Below are positions 31,891 through 41,545 of a stretch of 43,629 nucleotides of DNA, in pieces. Origin of the DNA: an uncultured Pelagibacteraceae bacterium (GTDB lineage: Bacteria > Pseudomonadota > Alphaproteobacteria > Pelagibacterales > Pelagibacteraceae); contig CACEKA010000008.1 of NCBI GenBank assembly GCA_902560015.1, positions 1 through 43,629 on the forward strand, read 5' to 3'. The notes beneath the pieces were generated by a model. The model was not told where the DNA came from. It saw nothing but the letters and a program-made list of their open reading frames with translations, and did no database searches. The stretch's first letter is position 1; each line of letters starts with the position of its first letter. The position numbers were made by a program, and so were the translations under genes.

Positions 31891-33372
31891 TTAATTATTT
31901 GAAGCTGTGCTTAGTAAAGATAATTGGGTAACTTTACTATCTCCTAATTCATCAATTGGTTTTACTGGGTAGTCACCAGTAAAATAATGATCAGTTAGTT
32001 GTGGGTATGTCTCATTTCTTTTATCAAAACCGATTGCTTTATATAATCCGTCTAAAGATAAAAATTTTAGTGACTTTGCTCCTATATATTCACAAATCTC
32101 ATCATTAGTTTTATTTGCTGCTAATAGCTCTTTTTTAGTTGGGGTATCAACTCCATAAAAATCTGGGTGTCGGATTTCAGGACAAGCAATTTTAACATGT
32201 ACTTCTTTTGCACCTGCATCATATAACATTTTAACAATTTTATGAGAGGTAGTTCCTCTGACTAAAGAGTCATCAATTAGTATAATTTTTTTATCTTTTA
32301 TCGTTGTTTGATTTGCATTTAATTTTAATTTAACTCCTAAGCTTCTAATCTTTTGACTAGGTTCAATAAAAGTTCGTCCTACGTAGTGATTTCTAATTAA
32401 ACCATGTTCGTAATTCATTTTTAAATGTTGGGCAAACCCAAGTGCTGCGGTGTTACCACTGTCTGGAACAGGAACTACTATATCAGCATCAACATCATTT
32501 TCTTTAGCAAGTTCTACTCCGATATTTTTTCGATGTTCATAAGCTGTTTTGTTATTCAATATACTGTCTGGTCTTGCAAAATATATATATTCAAAAACAC
32601 AAGGTCTAACTTTCTTTGGAGGAAAAGGCTTAATACTTTCTAATTTGTCATTTTCAATTAAAACAATCTCTCCATTTTCAACATCTCTTACAAATTTTGC
32701 TCCAATTATATCTAAAGCACAAGTCTCAGATGCAAGAACATAACTATTTCCTAATTTACCAATTACAAGAGGTCTTATTCCATATGGATCTCTCACACCA
32801 ATTAACGAGTTTTGAGTTAACATTACTAAAGCATAACCACCTTGTATTTGAAATATAGCATCAACAACTTTATCAATTGTTTTAGGACGTTTAGATTTAG
32901 CAATTAATTGAACTATTGTTTCTGTATCAGATGTTGTGTAAAAAATAGCTCCATCTTCAACTAACTTGTTTCTTAAAGATATTGAGTTAGTTAAATTTCC
33001 ATTGTGCGCAACGCCAATACCTCCCGCATTAGTGTCTGCAAAAAATGGCTGAATATTTCTTAGAGTATTTTCACCAGTTGTGCTGTATCTATTATGCCCA
33101 ATAGCATGATTTCCTTTAAGGTTTTTAAGCAGTTTTTCTTTATTAAAATTATCACCAACTAAACCAAACCTTTTTTCAGAATAATATTTTTCACCATCAA
33201 AAGTAACAATTCCACAACCTTCTTGGCCCCGATGTTGTAAAGCATGCAATCCAAGTGCAGCTAAAGCAGATGCATCCTTAGCATTACTTACACCAAATAC
33301 ACCACATTCTTCTTTTAATTTTGGATCAAATATCTTCAATTTTTTCTTTAGAATCTTGATATGTTTTTTCAT
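31891..33372 (-). CDS. purF: Amidophosphoribosyltransferase
   Basis: A 493-residue PurF, which makes phosphoribosylamine from PRPP and glutamine in purine synthesis. The N-terminal nucleophile is Cys23 in EECGVFG, exposed after removal of a basic 22-residue leader; GHNRYSTTG and GVAHNGNLTNS follow. The PRPP site is IILIDDSLVRGTTSHKIV near 350. The leader is longer than usual and overlaps the cvpA end by 47 bp, so a downstream non-ATG start (TTG for Leu12) is possible. The order cvpA-purF is conserved in proteobacteria. Confidence 0.95.
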   Translation of the reverse strand: MKKHIKILKKKLKIFDPKLKEECGVFGVSNAKDASALAALGLHALQHRGQEGCGIVTFDGEKYYSEKRFGLVGDNFNKEKLLKNLKGNHAIGHNRYSTTGENTLRNIQPFFADTNAGGIGVAHNGNLTNSISLRNKLVEDGAIFYTTSDTETIVQLIAKSKRPKTIDKVVDAIFQIQGGYALVMLTQNSLIGVRDPYGIRPLVIGKLGNSYVLASETCALDIIGAKFVRDVENGEIVLIENDKLESIKPFPPKKVRPCVFEYIYFARPDSILNNKTAYEHRKNIGVELAKENDVDADIVVPVPDSGNTAALGFAQHLKMNYEHGLIRNHYVGRTFIEPSQKIRSLGVKLKLNANQTTIKDKKIILIDDSLVRGTTSHKIVKMLYDAGAKEVHVKIACPEIRHPDFYGVDTPTKKELLAANKTNDEICEYIGAKSLKFLSLDGLYKAIGFDKRNETYPQLTDHYFTGDYPVKPIDELGDSKVTQLSLLSTASNN

Positions 33373-33872
33373 TAGGGAATTCTTTTATGAGATAATTACT
33401 ACCTTTTTCAAGGTATGGAAAGACGTATGATTGATTATTATTTAACGGCCATTTATCATGATTATAGACAATATGAATTCCTGAAAATATACAAACTGCA
33501 ATAATATAAGCTTTAACAAATCCAAAAAAAGAATCCAAACGTTTTGTCCAAGCCACCTATACCCGTATAGCTAATTGCTTTGCTAATTCCTTTATTAATT
33601 AACAAAATAAGAAAAATTACGATAACAAATATTGTAATTCCTAATCCTAGATCTAGGACATATTCACTATCAATCATATCTTTAAAATATGGTTTAACTC
33701 TTGGAAATAAAATTAAAGTAATCACGTATGCCAAGATCCATTTGGCCATTGAAAGAACGCTCAATACAAATCCTTTTTTGTAGCATTGTATCAAGGATAT
33801 AACTGTAATTACGAGATATAAAAAATCAATTATTGATATTTCACTAAAAAAATCTCTTAAACTATCTAGCAT
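33326..33872 (-). pseudogene. cvpA: CvpA family membrane protein, split by a frameshift
   Basis: Two overlapping frames together make one normal CvpA. The first (ATG 33872) has four hydrophobic segments and reaches GIGGLDKTFGFFF, then goes out of frame and stops at 33513. The second continues with GFVKAYIIAVCIFSGIH and ends at 33326, having a typical late YLIKEFPNE. The switch is at seven A on the plus strand (33524-33530); with six, a 181-residue protein would be continuous. A sequencing or assembly error, transcript slippage or a true mutation are all possible. CvpA is linked to purF expression and envelope function. The TTG start at 33887 is less likely. Confidence 0.85.
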
Positions 33873-36273
33873 TAATTCCTTTACCAAAAGGTTTAATAAT
33901 TAAGATTAAAGAGGGTAGTAAAGTTAGAACGGATATCATTGCTAATAACATAGCTAGCCCAGTAAACATACCAAAATAAATAGTTGGTATAAATTTAGAC
34001 AAAACAAGTATAGAAAAACCAAAAACAATAGTGATCGAAGTATTTAATATGGCTACACCTACTGTTGAATGACACAATTTTAAGGTTTTGTTATAATTTT
34101 TAATTTTTTTAAACTCTTCTTTAAATCTATAAATGTAATGAATGCTATTATCTACAGCAATACCAATAGTAATTGCTGCAATGGTAATAGTCATCATATC
34201 TAATGGAATACCTAAAAGACCAATAATTCCTAAGATAAAAAATGCTGCAATAAAATTTGGAACCACTCCAATTAAAGATAATTTAATATTTCTAAATAAA
34301 ATTATGAACATAGAGAATATCCCAATCATTACTAATCCTAATGTTAAAATTTGTGATTTAAATAAACTTTGTAATAAATTATTAAATAAAATCAAAACAC
34401 CAGCTAATTTAAATTCTTTTTCATCTAATCCAATTTTATCTTTTAGATCAAAATTTATTTTATTAATTAAATCATTTCTTCTTAAATTTTCTTGAGAATC
34501 TATAATCCTTAAACTAATTCTTGCCTCATTATCTTCAATTGAAAGATATGGGTCTATAATTTCTGTTTTGATACTTTCTGGAATTTTTGAGTAAAGAACA
34601 CCCATTTCTAAGGTTCCAAGAGGTTTGTTATTATTTAATTGTGTTGCAACGTCAATAATAGAGGAAAAAGATAAAACTTTACCTACTTGAGGTAAACTAT
34701 CTAAATAATTATGAACAGACGCAATTTTATCAATTTTATCTTTAGTAAACCAGTATTTTTCATCATTAGACTCTTCTTCATCACCCCAGTCATCAAACTC
34801 ATCATCTTCAGATGATGATTCTTTCTTTTCTTTTTCTTTAGGAGGAAATTTTAAAATCACTTCTAGAGGTGTTGTACCTCCTAATTCTTCGTCTATAAGT
34901 TTCATTCCTTTATATATTTCAGTATCTTTATTAAAGTAATTTATAAAACTATTCTCTACTTCAAGTTTACTAATACCTAGAATGCTTAAAATTATTACAA
35001 TTCCTGTTACTCCAAATATTGTATTTTTATTATTGAGTGAAACTAATCCTAAATAATTGGTAATTTTTGAATCTTGTTCTTTTTTAATAGATATATTTTT
35101 AGTTGGAGCAAAATTTAAAAGAGTAGGTAGTAAAGTGAAAGTTATAATAAATGATGTAATTAAACCAAAGGTCATCATCCATCCAAAATCAATAATAGGT
35201 TTTATCCCACTAAAGATTAAAGATAAAAAGGCAAACACAGTTGTAAAAACTGTATAAATTATTGGCCAAAACATTTTATTGGTTGTTAAAGAAATTATTT
35301 CAAAATTTTTTTTCTTTGGAAAATCTTTTCTTAGTTGAAGGAAACGAGTACTCATATGAATATTCATAGCCATTGTTAAAATTAGCATTAAAGCAATAAA
35401 GTTTGATGATATTACAGTTACTTTCCAACCAAGAACTCCAAGTAATCCTATCATGATAACAACTGAGAATAGACAACTACTGATAGGAACTATGATCCAA
35501 ATCAATTTTCTAAATACAAACCATAATGTTGCAATAATAAATAAAAGAACTCCTAGACCAAAAACTACAATGTCACTTTTAATAAAAGTCATCATATCAT
35601 CAGCGATCATTGGAATTCCTCCAAGATATATTTTTCCTACATCACCATAACTTTCAATGACTTGTCTAATTTCTAAAATATTTTCATGATTTTGTTTTTT
35701 TATTTGGTCTTTGTACTCTTCTATTTCTTCTTTTGATTTATCCTGAATATTTTCTAATTTCTTATTTTTTTTTATGTTTACAATAATTCCACTCGTATTA
35801 CCATTTTCACTGATTACAAAATTTCTAAATACTGGGCTATTTAAAATTTCTTTAAAACCTCTATCTCTATCGACACCCTCATCCTTTAAAGTTTTAAAAC
35901 TTTTTAATCTTTCTTGAAGAGGTGCATCTGAGTTATTTAAAAGAGGAATATCTAAAAGTGTAATGACGCTATGGACCCAATCTAAGCTTTGAATCTTATA
36001 TTTTAGACTTAATAGATTATTAATAGAGTTATTAGATGCCATTCTCTCATTAGGAGTGTAAGTTAAGATTAAAAAATCTTTAGAACCGTATCTTTCGGTA
36101 ATTTCTTTAAGATAAGCTAGATCAGGATCTCCTTCGATTAATAAAGTTTCAGATGAAGCATCAAGTCTAAAATCCTTTGAATAATAACCAAAACTTAAGA
36201 TTGCAACTAACAAAAGTATAAAAACTGCTTTAGGATTTTTAAGTACTAAATTTTGATATAAATGAGCAAACAT
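33862..36273 (-). CDS. MMPL/RND-superfamily membrane protein
   Basis: An 803-residue protein with the RND exporter pattern: one helix near 14-30, a periplasmic domain, helices from about 230 to 400, a second helix (near 415) and periplasmic domain, then helices from about 620. ITIGIAVDNSIHYIYRFKEE near 715 is typical of sterol-sensing-like MMPL proteins. An acidic insert at about 476-506 (SSSEDDEFDDWGDEEESNDE) is unusual. Relatives move lipids or hopanoids to the outer membrane. It lies between dnaB (20-bp gap) and cvpA (11-bp overlap). The cargo is unknown. Confidence 0.85.
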   Translation of the reverse strand: MFAHLYQNLVLKNPKAVFILLLVAILSFGYYSKDFRLDASSETLLIEGDPDLAYLKEITERYGSKDFLILTYTPNERMASNNSINNLLSLKYKIQSLDWVHSVITLLDIPLLNNSDAPLQERLKSFKTLKDEGVDRDRGFKEILNSPVFRNFVISENGNTSGIIVNIKKNKKLENIQDKSKEEIEEYKDQIKKQNHENILEIRQVIESYGDVGKIYLGGIPMIADDMMTFIKSDIVVFGLGVLLFIIATLWFVFRKLIWIIVPISSCLFSVVIMIGLLGVLGWKVTVISSNFIALMLILTMAMNIHMSTRFLQLRKDFPKKKNFEIISLTTNKMFWPIIYTVFTTVFAFLSLIFSGIKPIIDFGWMMTFGLITSFIITFTLLPTLLNFAPTKNISIKKEQDSKITNYLGLVSLNNKNTIFGVTGIVIILSILGISKLEVENSFINYFNKDTEIYKGMKLIDEELGGTTPLEVILKFPPKEKEKKESSSEDDEFDDWGDEEESNDEKYWFTKDKIDKIASVHNYLDSLPQVGKVLSFSSIIDVATQLNNNKPLGTLEMGVLYSKIPESIKTEIIDPYLSIEDNEARISLRIIDSQENLRRNDLINKINFDLKDKIGLDEKEFKLAGVLILFNNLLQSLFKSQILTLGLVMIGIFSMFIILFRNIKLSLIGVVPNFIAAFFILGIIGLLGIPLDMMTITIAAITIGIAVDNSIHYIYRFKEEFKKIKNYNKTLKLCHSTVGVAILNTSITIVFGFSILVLSKFIPTIYFGMFTGLAMLLAMISVLTLLPSLILIIKPFGKGINAR

Positions 36274-36293
36274 TTACTCTTTTATATTGGAAA

Positions 36294-37712
36294 TTAATTA
36301 GTTTGAGTATCCTTAAATTTGGTAAATCTTTCTTCAAATTCAAGAGTTACATTACCAATTGGTCCGTGTCTTTGTTTTCCAATAATAATTTGTGCTAAGT
36401 GTGCTACTTCATTCATTTTTGCTTGCCACTCAGCATGTTCAACGGTTGCTTCTCTGGGTTCTTTTCTTTGTAGATAATATCCTTCTCTATAAACAAACAT
36501 TACTACATCAGCATCTTGCTCAATTGATCCAGACTCTCTTAAATCTGCAAGTTGGGGTTTGTGATCATCTCTTTGTTCAACTTGTCTTGATAGTTGTGAT
36601 AGAGCAACTACAGGAACAGACAATTCTTTTGCAATAGCTTTTAATCCCTGAGTGATCTGAGAGATTTCTTGAACTCTACCATCTTTATTATAAGTAGTTC
36701 CTCTCATTAGCTGAATATAATCAACTACAATCATATCAAGACCAAATAATCTTTTAATACGTCTTGCTCTATTGCTCATTGCAGCAATACTAATTGCAGG
36801 AGTTTCGTCAATATACAGTGGAAGTTCAGAAATATTCTTTGATGTTTCCAAGAATTTATCAAATTGTTCATCAGAAATTCTACCTCTTCTTATATCGTTT
36901 GAACTTATTCTTGCTTGTTCAGATATAATCCTTGTTGATAATTGTTCTGAAGACATTTCAAGAGAAAAAAAGGCTATGGAAGATTTCTTACCACTATCCT
37001 GCAATTTTTGAGCTGCATTAAAAGCAATATTAGTTGCAAGAGAAGTTTTACCCATTGATGGACGTCCTGCTATAATTATTAAATCTGATTGATGAAGACC
37101 TCCAAGTTTTTCATCCAAATCTTTAAGACCTGTAGGCACCCCTACAATTCCTTCATCATTTTTATAAGCAGCAGAAGCCATTTCAATAGTTTGTTTCATG
37201 GCTTCATCAAACTTAACAAGAGAAGAATTAAAAGAGCCTTTTTCAGCTAAGTCAAATAATAATCTTTCTGAATTTTCAATTATTGTTTGACCACTGGTAT
37301 CAAGTTCATTAAGTTTTGCATTATCTATTGTTTGTTCAGAAATTTTTATTAACTCACGTCTAACGAACATATCATAAATTATTTTAGAATATTCAATAGC
37401 TTGACGAACTGAAGTAGAGAATTTAGTAATTTTAACTAAGTATTCTGGAACATTTAAATCATCTTTTTCATCTTCAAAATAATTTTTTAAAGTTATTGGG
37501 TTAGCAAGCATTCCTTTGTAAATAAGACTTTCTATTGCTTCATAAATTTTTTGATGCATAGGGTCATAAAAATTTATATTTGAAATAATTGTACTAATTT
37601 CATCAAATATATCATTACTAACTAAAATAGAGCCTATAACAGCTTGTTCAGCTTCAATATTATTTGGTAATTCTTTAAATTGATCTTTGACAATACTAAG
37701 ATTGTTTTCCAT
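36294..37712 (-). CDS. dnaB: Replicative DNA helicase DnaB
   Basis: A 472-residue hexameric helicase that unwinds DNA at the replication fork. The N-terminal domain begins PNNIEAEQAVIGSILVSNDI near 16-35; the RecA-like domain has Walker A GRPSMGKTSLA near 213, FFSLEMSSEQL near 248, Walker B IVVDYIQLM near 331 and SQLSRQVEQR near 369. It carries no intein. It follows rplI with 67 bp between them, an order found in many bacteria. Confidence 0.96.
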   Translation of the reverse strand: MENNLSIVKDQFKELPNNIEAEQAVIGSILVSNDIFDEISTIISNINFYDPMHQKIYEAIESLIYKGMLANPITLKNYFEDEKDDLNVPEYLVKITKFSTSVRQAIEYSKIIYDMFVRRELIKISEQTIDNAKLNELDTSGQTIIENSERLLFDLAEKGSFNSSLVKFDEAMKQTIEMASAAYKNDEGIVGVPTGLKDLDEKLGGLHQSDLIIIAGRPSMGKTSLATNIAFNAAQKLQDSGKKSSIAFFSLEMSSEQLSTRIISEQARISSNDIRRGRISDEQFDKFLETSKNISELPLYIDETPAISIAAMSNRARRIKRLFGLDMIVVDYIQLMRGTTYNKDGRVQEISQITQGLKAIAKELSVPVVALSQLSRQVEQRDDHKPQLADLRESGSIEQDADVVMFVYREGYYLQRKEPREATVEHAEWQAKMNEVAHLAQIIIGKQRHGPIGNVTLEFEERFTKFKDTQTN

Positions 37713-37779
37713 AAAATTAATTTACTGAATTAATTAGAAATTAGAATCTATAATATAGACTGGGGAAAAGAGTGTATAA

Positions 37780-38238
37780 TTATTGAATTGTATCGGCTGA
37801 AGTAACACTGATTGTAATTTCAGCATCAACTTCAGAGTGTAGAGAAATTTTAACTTTAAATTTACCTAAAGCTTTAATTTCATCAATTGGTTGTATCATT
37901 GATGGCTTGATATCAATTTTATTTTCCTCTTGAATTAGTTTTGCTATTTCTGTTGGTTTAACTGAACCGTATAATTCATTGTTTTCAGTACTTAATTTTT
38001 TAACTGAATATTCTTTACCGTTAATTTGCTCTGATATTTGAGCGGCTTCTTTTTTCTTTTCATTATCTTTTTTAGATAAATCAGATTTAATCTTTTCAAC
38101 TTCTGAAATATTTTCTTTTGAAGCATAAAGAGCTTTTTTGTTAGCGATTAAAAAATTTCTCGCATAGCCTCTTTTAACATCTATCACTTCACCAATAGAA
38201 CCAACTCTTTTTACATTTTCTAATAGAATGACTTTCAT
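37780..38238 (-). CDS. rplI: 50S ribosomal protein L9
   Basis: A 152-residue L9. The N-terminal rRNA-binding domain MKVILLENVKRVGSIGEVID followed by VKRGYARNFLI is diagnostic, then the long Lys/Glu connecting helix and the C-terminal domain. It is third in rpsF-rpsR-rplI, 1 bp after rpsR. Confidence 0.96.
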   Translation of the reverse strand: MKVILLENVKRVGSIGEVIDVKRGYARNFLIANKKALYASKENISEVEKIKSDLSKKDNEKKKEAAQISEQINGKEYSVKKLSTENNELYGSVKPTEIAKLIQEENKIDIKPSMIQPIDEIKALGKFKVKISLHSEVDAEITISVTSADTIQ

Positions 38239-38239
38239 T

Positions 38240-38512
38240 TTATAATAATGCTAAATTTCTTGCTCTTTTAATTGAAAGAGACAATTCTCTTTGTTTTTTT
38301 TGTGATACATTTGTAATTCTTGATGGTAAAATTTTGCCATTTTCAGACATGTACTTTTTAAGTAATCTTATATTTTTATAATCAACTGCAGGAGCACCTT
38401 TAGCTGATAGTGGGCAAGTTTTTTTGAACTTATACTTATTTGGCTGAAAAATACTTAATTTAGCAAAATTACTTTGTTTTCCTTTTTTGTTTCCACTTTG
38501 TCTTTTAGGCAT
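38240..38512 (-). CDS. rpsR: 30S ribosomal protein S18
   Basis: A 90-residue S18 with the conserved IDYKN-like [19 protein letters not shown], then the basic block [20 protein letters not shown]. The N-terminus is extended with a basic Lys/Gln-rich tail. It pairs with S6 in the 30S platform; the gene is 2 bp after rpsF. Confidence 0.95.
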   Translation of the reverse strand: MPKRQSGNKKGKQSNFAKLSIFQPNKYKFKKTCPLSAKGAPAVDYKNIRLLKKYMSENGKILPSRITNVSQKKQRELSLSIKRARNLALL

Positions 38513-38514
38513 AA

Positions 38515-38868
38515 TTAATTTTTATAACTTTCTTTTTTTTCACTGTCTTCTCGTTTTGCAAAGTAATTTGCTTCTAAATCAAATTTTTTTACTCTAACAG
38601 TTAAGTATCTTAATAATTTTTTATCGATAGCCTCATTTTTTTCTAATTCCTCTATCACATTACCTTTACCTTTAATTTTGAAGTGAATGTAGCTGCCTTT
38701 TTTATTTTTTTTAATTAGGTAAGATAAATTAAGCAATCCCCAATTTTCAGTTTTAACAATTTCACCTTCATTTTTTTCAACAATTTTAGAATATTTTTCT
38801 GTTAATTGCTTAATTTCACTTGGTGAGGTATCTTGTCTAGCTATAATAGTATGTTCGTATAAATTCAT
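38515..38868 (-). CDS. rpsF: 30S ribosomal protein S6
   Basis: A 117-residue S6: [20 protein letters not shown] at the start, [20 protein letters not shown] in the middle and a charged tail. It is the first gene of the rpsF-rpsR-rplI operon and diverges from fabD. I looked for the S6:S18 leader hairpin in the 87 bp upstream and saw no convincing one. Confidence 0.95.
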   Translation of the reverse strand: MNLYEHTIIARQDTSPSEIKQLTEKYSKIVEKNEGEIVKTENWGLLNLSYLIKKNKKGSYIHFKIKGKGNVIEELEKNEAIDKKLLRYLTVRVKKFDLEANYFAKREDSEKKESYKN

Positions 38869-38900
38869 TTAAGTTCTTTAATAAAAAGTGAGGATATACT

Positions 38901-38929
38901 ATTATAAATGTTCAATTACAATAGTTAAA
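38901..38929 (-). promoter_or_regulatory. Probable rpsF promoter
   Basis: On the minus strand a perfect TATAAT (38901-38906) follows a -35-like TTTAAC (38924-38929) with 17 bp between. It lies about 33 bp before the rpsF ATG in the rpsF/fabD divergent gap. AT-rich background lowers certainty. Confidence 0.45.
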
Positions 38930-38955
38930 AAGGCAAAAATATTAGTTTTTTTTAT

Positions 38956-39882
38956 ATGTTTTCAGTCATATTTCCAGGTCAAGGTTCACAATTAGTTGGA
39001 ATGGGAAAAGAATTTTATGAGAAGCATAATCTTGTAAAAAACTTATTTAAAGAAGCCGATGATACTCTTAATTTTCCAATATCTAAGCTGATTTTGGAAG
39101 GTCCAAAGGAAGAATTAGATTTAACCGCAAATACCCAGCCTGCAATATTTATATTAAGCTACTCAATTTTTAATGTTGTTAAAAATGAATTTAATATTGA
39201 CCTAAATAAAGCAAAATATTTTGCTGGTCATTCTTTAGGGGAATATTCAGCTTTGTCTTGTGCTGGATATTTAGGTTTCTCAGATACTTTAAAAATTTTA
39301 AGAATAAGAGGGGATGCAATGCAAAACTCTGTTCCAAAAGGACAAGGTGGAATGGTTGCAGTTTTAGGCTCAACAGTTGAAAATATTGAAAAAATATTAA
39401 AAAATAATGAACAAAAATTTACTGCTCAAATTGCAAACGATAACTCAGAAGGCCAAATTGTTTTAAGTGGAAAAAATGAAGATTTAGATCAATTAATCTT
39501 AGTCTTAAAAGAAAGTTCTATAAAAAATATTAAGCTACCAGTAAGCGCACCATTTCATTGTAGTTTAATGAGTAAAGCAACACAAATAATGACAGAAGAA
39601 TTAAATAAGCTTAGTTTCAAAGATGTGGAAAATAAATTAATTTCTAATGTTACAGCTGAAGAAATTTCAAATGTAGAAGAGCTAAAAAGTTTATTAATTA
39701 AACAAATAGAAAATAGAGTAAGATGGAGAGAAAGTGTAAATAATATGATCAATAATGGAGTAAATCATTTTATTGAAATTGGCCCAGGAAAAGTTTTATC
39801 TGGTTTAGTTAAGAGGATTAATAGAGAAGTAAAAATAGATACAATTAACAATCAAGAGGATATTGAAAATTTACAAATATGA
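38956..39882 (+). CDS. fabD: Malonyl-CoA:ACP transacylase
   Basis: A 308-residue FabD, loading malonyl groups onto acyl carrier protein for fatty-acid synthesis. Motifs: FPGQGSQLVGMGKEF at 5-19, the nucleophile Ser in GHSLGEYSALS near 90, and the catalytic His in SAPFHCSLM near 199. It leads fabD-fabG-acpP; its stop overlaps fabG by 4 bp (ATGA). Confidence 0.95.
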   Translation: MFSVIFPGQGSQLVGMGKEFYEKHNLVKNLFKEADDTLNFPISKLILEGPKEELDLTANTQPAIFILSYSIFNVVKNEFNIDLNKAKYFAGHSLGEYSALSCAGYLGFSDTLKILRIRGDAMQNSVPKGQGGMVAVLGSTVENIEKILKNNEQKFTAQIANDNSEGQIVLSGKNEDLDQLILVLKESSIKNIKLPVSAPFHCSLMSKATQIMTEELNKLSFKDVENKLISNVTAEEISNVEELKSLLIKQIENRVRWRESVNNMINNGVNHFIEIGPGKVLSGLVKRINREVKIDTINNQEDIENLQI

Positions 39883-40616
39883 ACGACTTAAAAAATAAAA
39901 ATATTATTGTTACTGGAGCTTCGGGTGGTATTGGAAATTCTATTATAAAAAGATTAAATGAAGAAGGAGCAAATATATTAGCATCTGGTACAAGAATTGA
40001 AAAATTAGAAGAACTTAAAAAAAATTTTGAAGGTATCAAAATATTAAAATTTGATATTTCACAAAGTGACAAAATTGAAGAATTTATTGAAAATGCTACT
40101 AAAGAATTAGGAGGCAGCCTAGACTGTATCGTTAACAATGCTGGTATTACTCAAGATAACTTAGCAATAAGAATGAGTTTAAGTGAGTGGCAGAAAGTTA
40201 TTGATATTAATTTAACATCAACTTTTTTGATGAGTAAATTTGCAATTAAAAAAATGCTTAAAAATAAGTCCGGTAAAATTGTAAATATTACTTCTGTAGT
40301 AGGACATACTGGAAATGTAGGGCAAGCAAATTATACAGCTTCAAAAGCAGGAATCATCGCAATGTCTAAAAGTCTAGCAATAGAGTATGCTAAAAAAAAT
40401 ATTAATATTAATTGTATATCTCCAGGGTTTATCAAAACAGCGATGACAGATAAAATTGATGATAAATTCAAAGAAACAATCATATCTAAAATTCCTTCAG
40501 CAAGACTAGGAGAGCCTGATGATATTGCAAATGCAGTAGTGTTTTTAAGCTCAAATCAGTCAAGCTACATAAATGGAGAAACCTTGCATGTTAACGGAGG
40601 AATGTATATGGCTTGA
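39879..40616 (+). CDS. fabG: 3-oxoacyl-ACP reductase
   Basis: A 245-residue SDR that reduces 3-oxoacyl-ACP with NADPH. NVTGASGGIGNS-type cofactor loop near 12-20, NNAGITQDNL near 86 (FabG-typical), catalytic Ser in NITSVVGHTGN and YTASKAG near 152, and ISPGFIKTAMTD. Position between fabD and acpP supports FabG over other SDRs. Confidence 0.95.
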   Translation: MNDLKNKNIIVTGASGGIGNSIIKRLNEEGANILASGTRIEKLEELKKNFEGIKILKFDISQSDKIEEFIENATKELGGSLDCIVNNAGITQDNLAIRMSLSEWQKVIDINLTSTFLMSKFAIKKMLKNKSGKIVNITSVVGHTGNVGQANYTASKAGIIAMSKSLAIEYAKKNININCISPGFIKTAMTDKIDDKFKETIISKIPSARLGEPDDIANAVVFLSSNQSSYINGETLHVNGGMYMA

Positions 40617-40664
40617 CAAAATAGGTTTTTAAACTATTAAGAATTTATAACAAAAAGGATCAAC

Positions 40665-40904
40665 ATGTCAGAAGATGTTTCAAGCAAAGTTAAAAAAATT
40701 GTAGCAGATCACTTGGGTATTGATGAGGCAAAAGTAACTGAAGAATCTAGTTTTATAGATGATTTGGGTGCAGATAGTTTAGATACGGTTGAACTAGTGA
40801 TGGCTTTTGAAGAAGAATTTGGATCTGAAATTTCAGATAGCGAAGCTGAGAAAATTTTAACAGTAGGTGATGCTGTTAAGTTTATCGAAGGAAAAGCGAA
40901 CTAG
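40665..40904 (+). CDS. acpP: Acyl carrier protein
   Basis: A 79-residue acidic ACP with the phosphopantetheine site [18 protein letters not shown] (Ser in DSL, about residue 37). A clear AAAGGA ribosome site lies before the ATG. It is 48 bp after fabG. Only 8 bp separate it from gmk; the fabF and mltG genes often found here in alphaproteobacteria are absent. Confidence 0.96.
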   Translation: MSEDVSSKVKKIVADHLGIDEAKVTEESSFIDDLGADSLDTVELVMAFEEEFGSEISDSEAEKILTVGDAVKFIEGKAN

Positions 40905-40912
40905 TATTTTAA

Positions 40913-41545
40913 ATGCCCTCAGAAAATGATGGCGTATTGATAGTTTTATCCTCTCCTTCTGGAGCGGGTAAAACAACACTGGTAAAAATGTTATCTAAAA
41001 CAGATAACTTTGAAGTCTCAATATCTCATACTACCCGTCAACCACGACCCAACGAAATCCCAGATAAAGATTATTACTTTGTTAACGAAGAAGAATTTAA
41101 AAGACTAATTAAAAACGAAGAATTTTTGGAATATGCAAAAGTTTTCAATAACTTTTATGGCACAACTAGAACACCTGTAATTGATAAATTAAACAAAGGA
41201 AAAAATGTTTTATTTGATATCGATTGGCAGGGAGCTGATCAGATTAAAAATAAAAAATTAGATTATAAATTAATAACTTTTTTTATATTACCTCCAAGTA
41301 AAGAAGTTTTATTTGAAAGATTATCAAGTAGAGACATGAAAGATAAGTTAATTGCTGAAGAGAGAATGAAACAATTTGGAAGAGATGTGTTACACTGGAT
41401 AAATTATGATTATGTAGTGATTAATAATGATTTAAAAGATTGTTATACAAGAATTTTTAATTTGATAAATGCAGAAATTTCTAACGGTTCTAAAGATTAT
41501 GATTTAGAGTATATAAGAAATCACGTCGATAAATTAACATCTTAA
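40913..41545 (+). CDS. gmk: Guanylate kinase
   Basis: A 210-residue guanylate kinase (GMP + ATP to GDP). P-loop [15 protein letters not shown] at about 12-26; GMP site [11 protein letters not shown] near 39 and the YYFVNEEEF block; [11 protein letters not shown] near 102. No good ribosome site precedes the ATG, suggesting coupling to acpP. Its end overlaps the convergent ksgA by 12 bp. Confidence 0.95.
   Translation: MPSENDGVLIVLSSPSGAGKTTLVKMLSKTDNFEVSISHTTRQPRPNEIPDKDYYFVNEEEFKRLIKNEEFLEYAKVFNNFYGTTRTPVIDKLNKGKNVLFDIDWQGADQIKNKKLDYKLITFFILPPSKEVLFERLSSRDMKDKLIAEERMKQFGRDVLHWINYDYVVINNDLKDCYTRIFNLINAEISNGSKDYDLEYIRNHVDKLTS

Noticed and set aside
33326..33556. 76-codon frame as a separate small gene before purF
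   Set aside because: Its content is the C-terminal half of CvpA and it joins the upstream frame at a homopolymer, so it is treated as part of a frameshifted cvpA.
37713..37779. Terminator between rplI and dnaB (inverted repeat AATTAAT/ATTAATT near 37712-37735)
   Set aside because: The stem is all A/T and would be too weak; chance is likely at this base composition.
38869..38955. S6:S18 autoregulatory leader before rpsF
   Set aside because: The 87-bp gap shows no GC-containing hairpin with the expected bulged motif.
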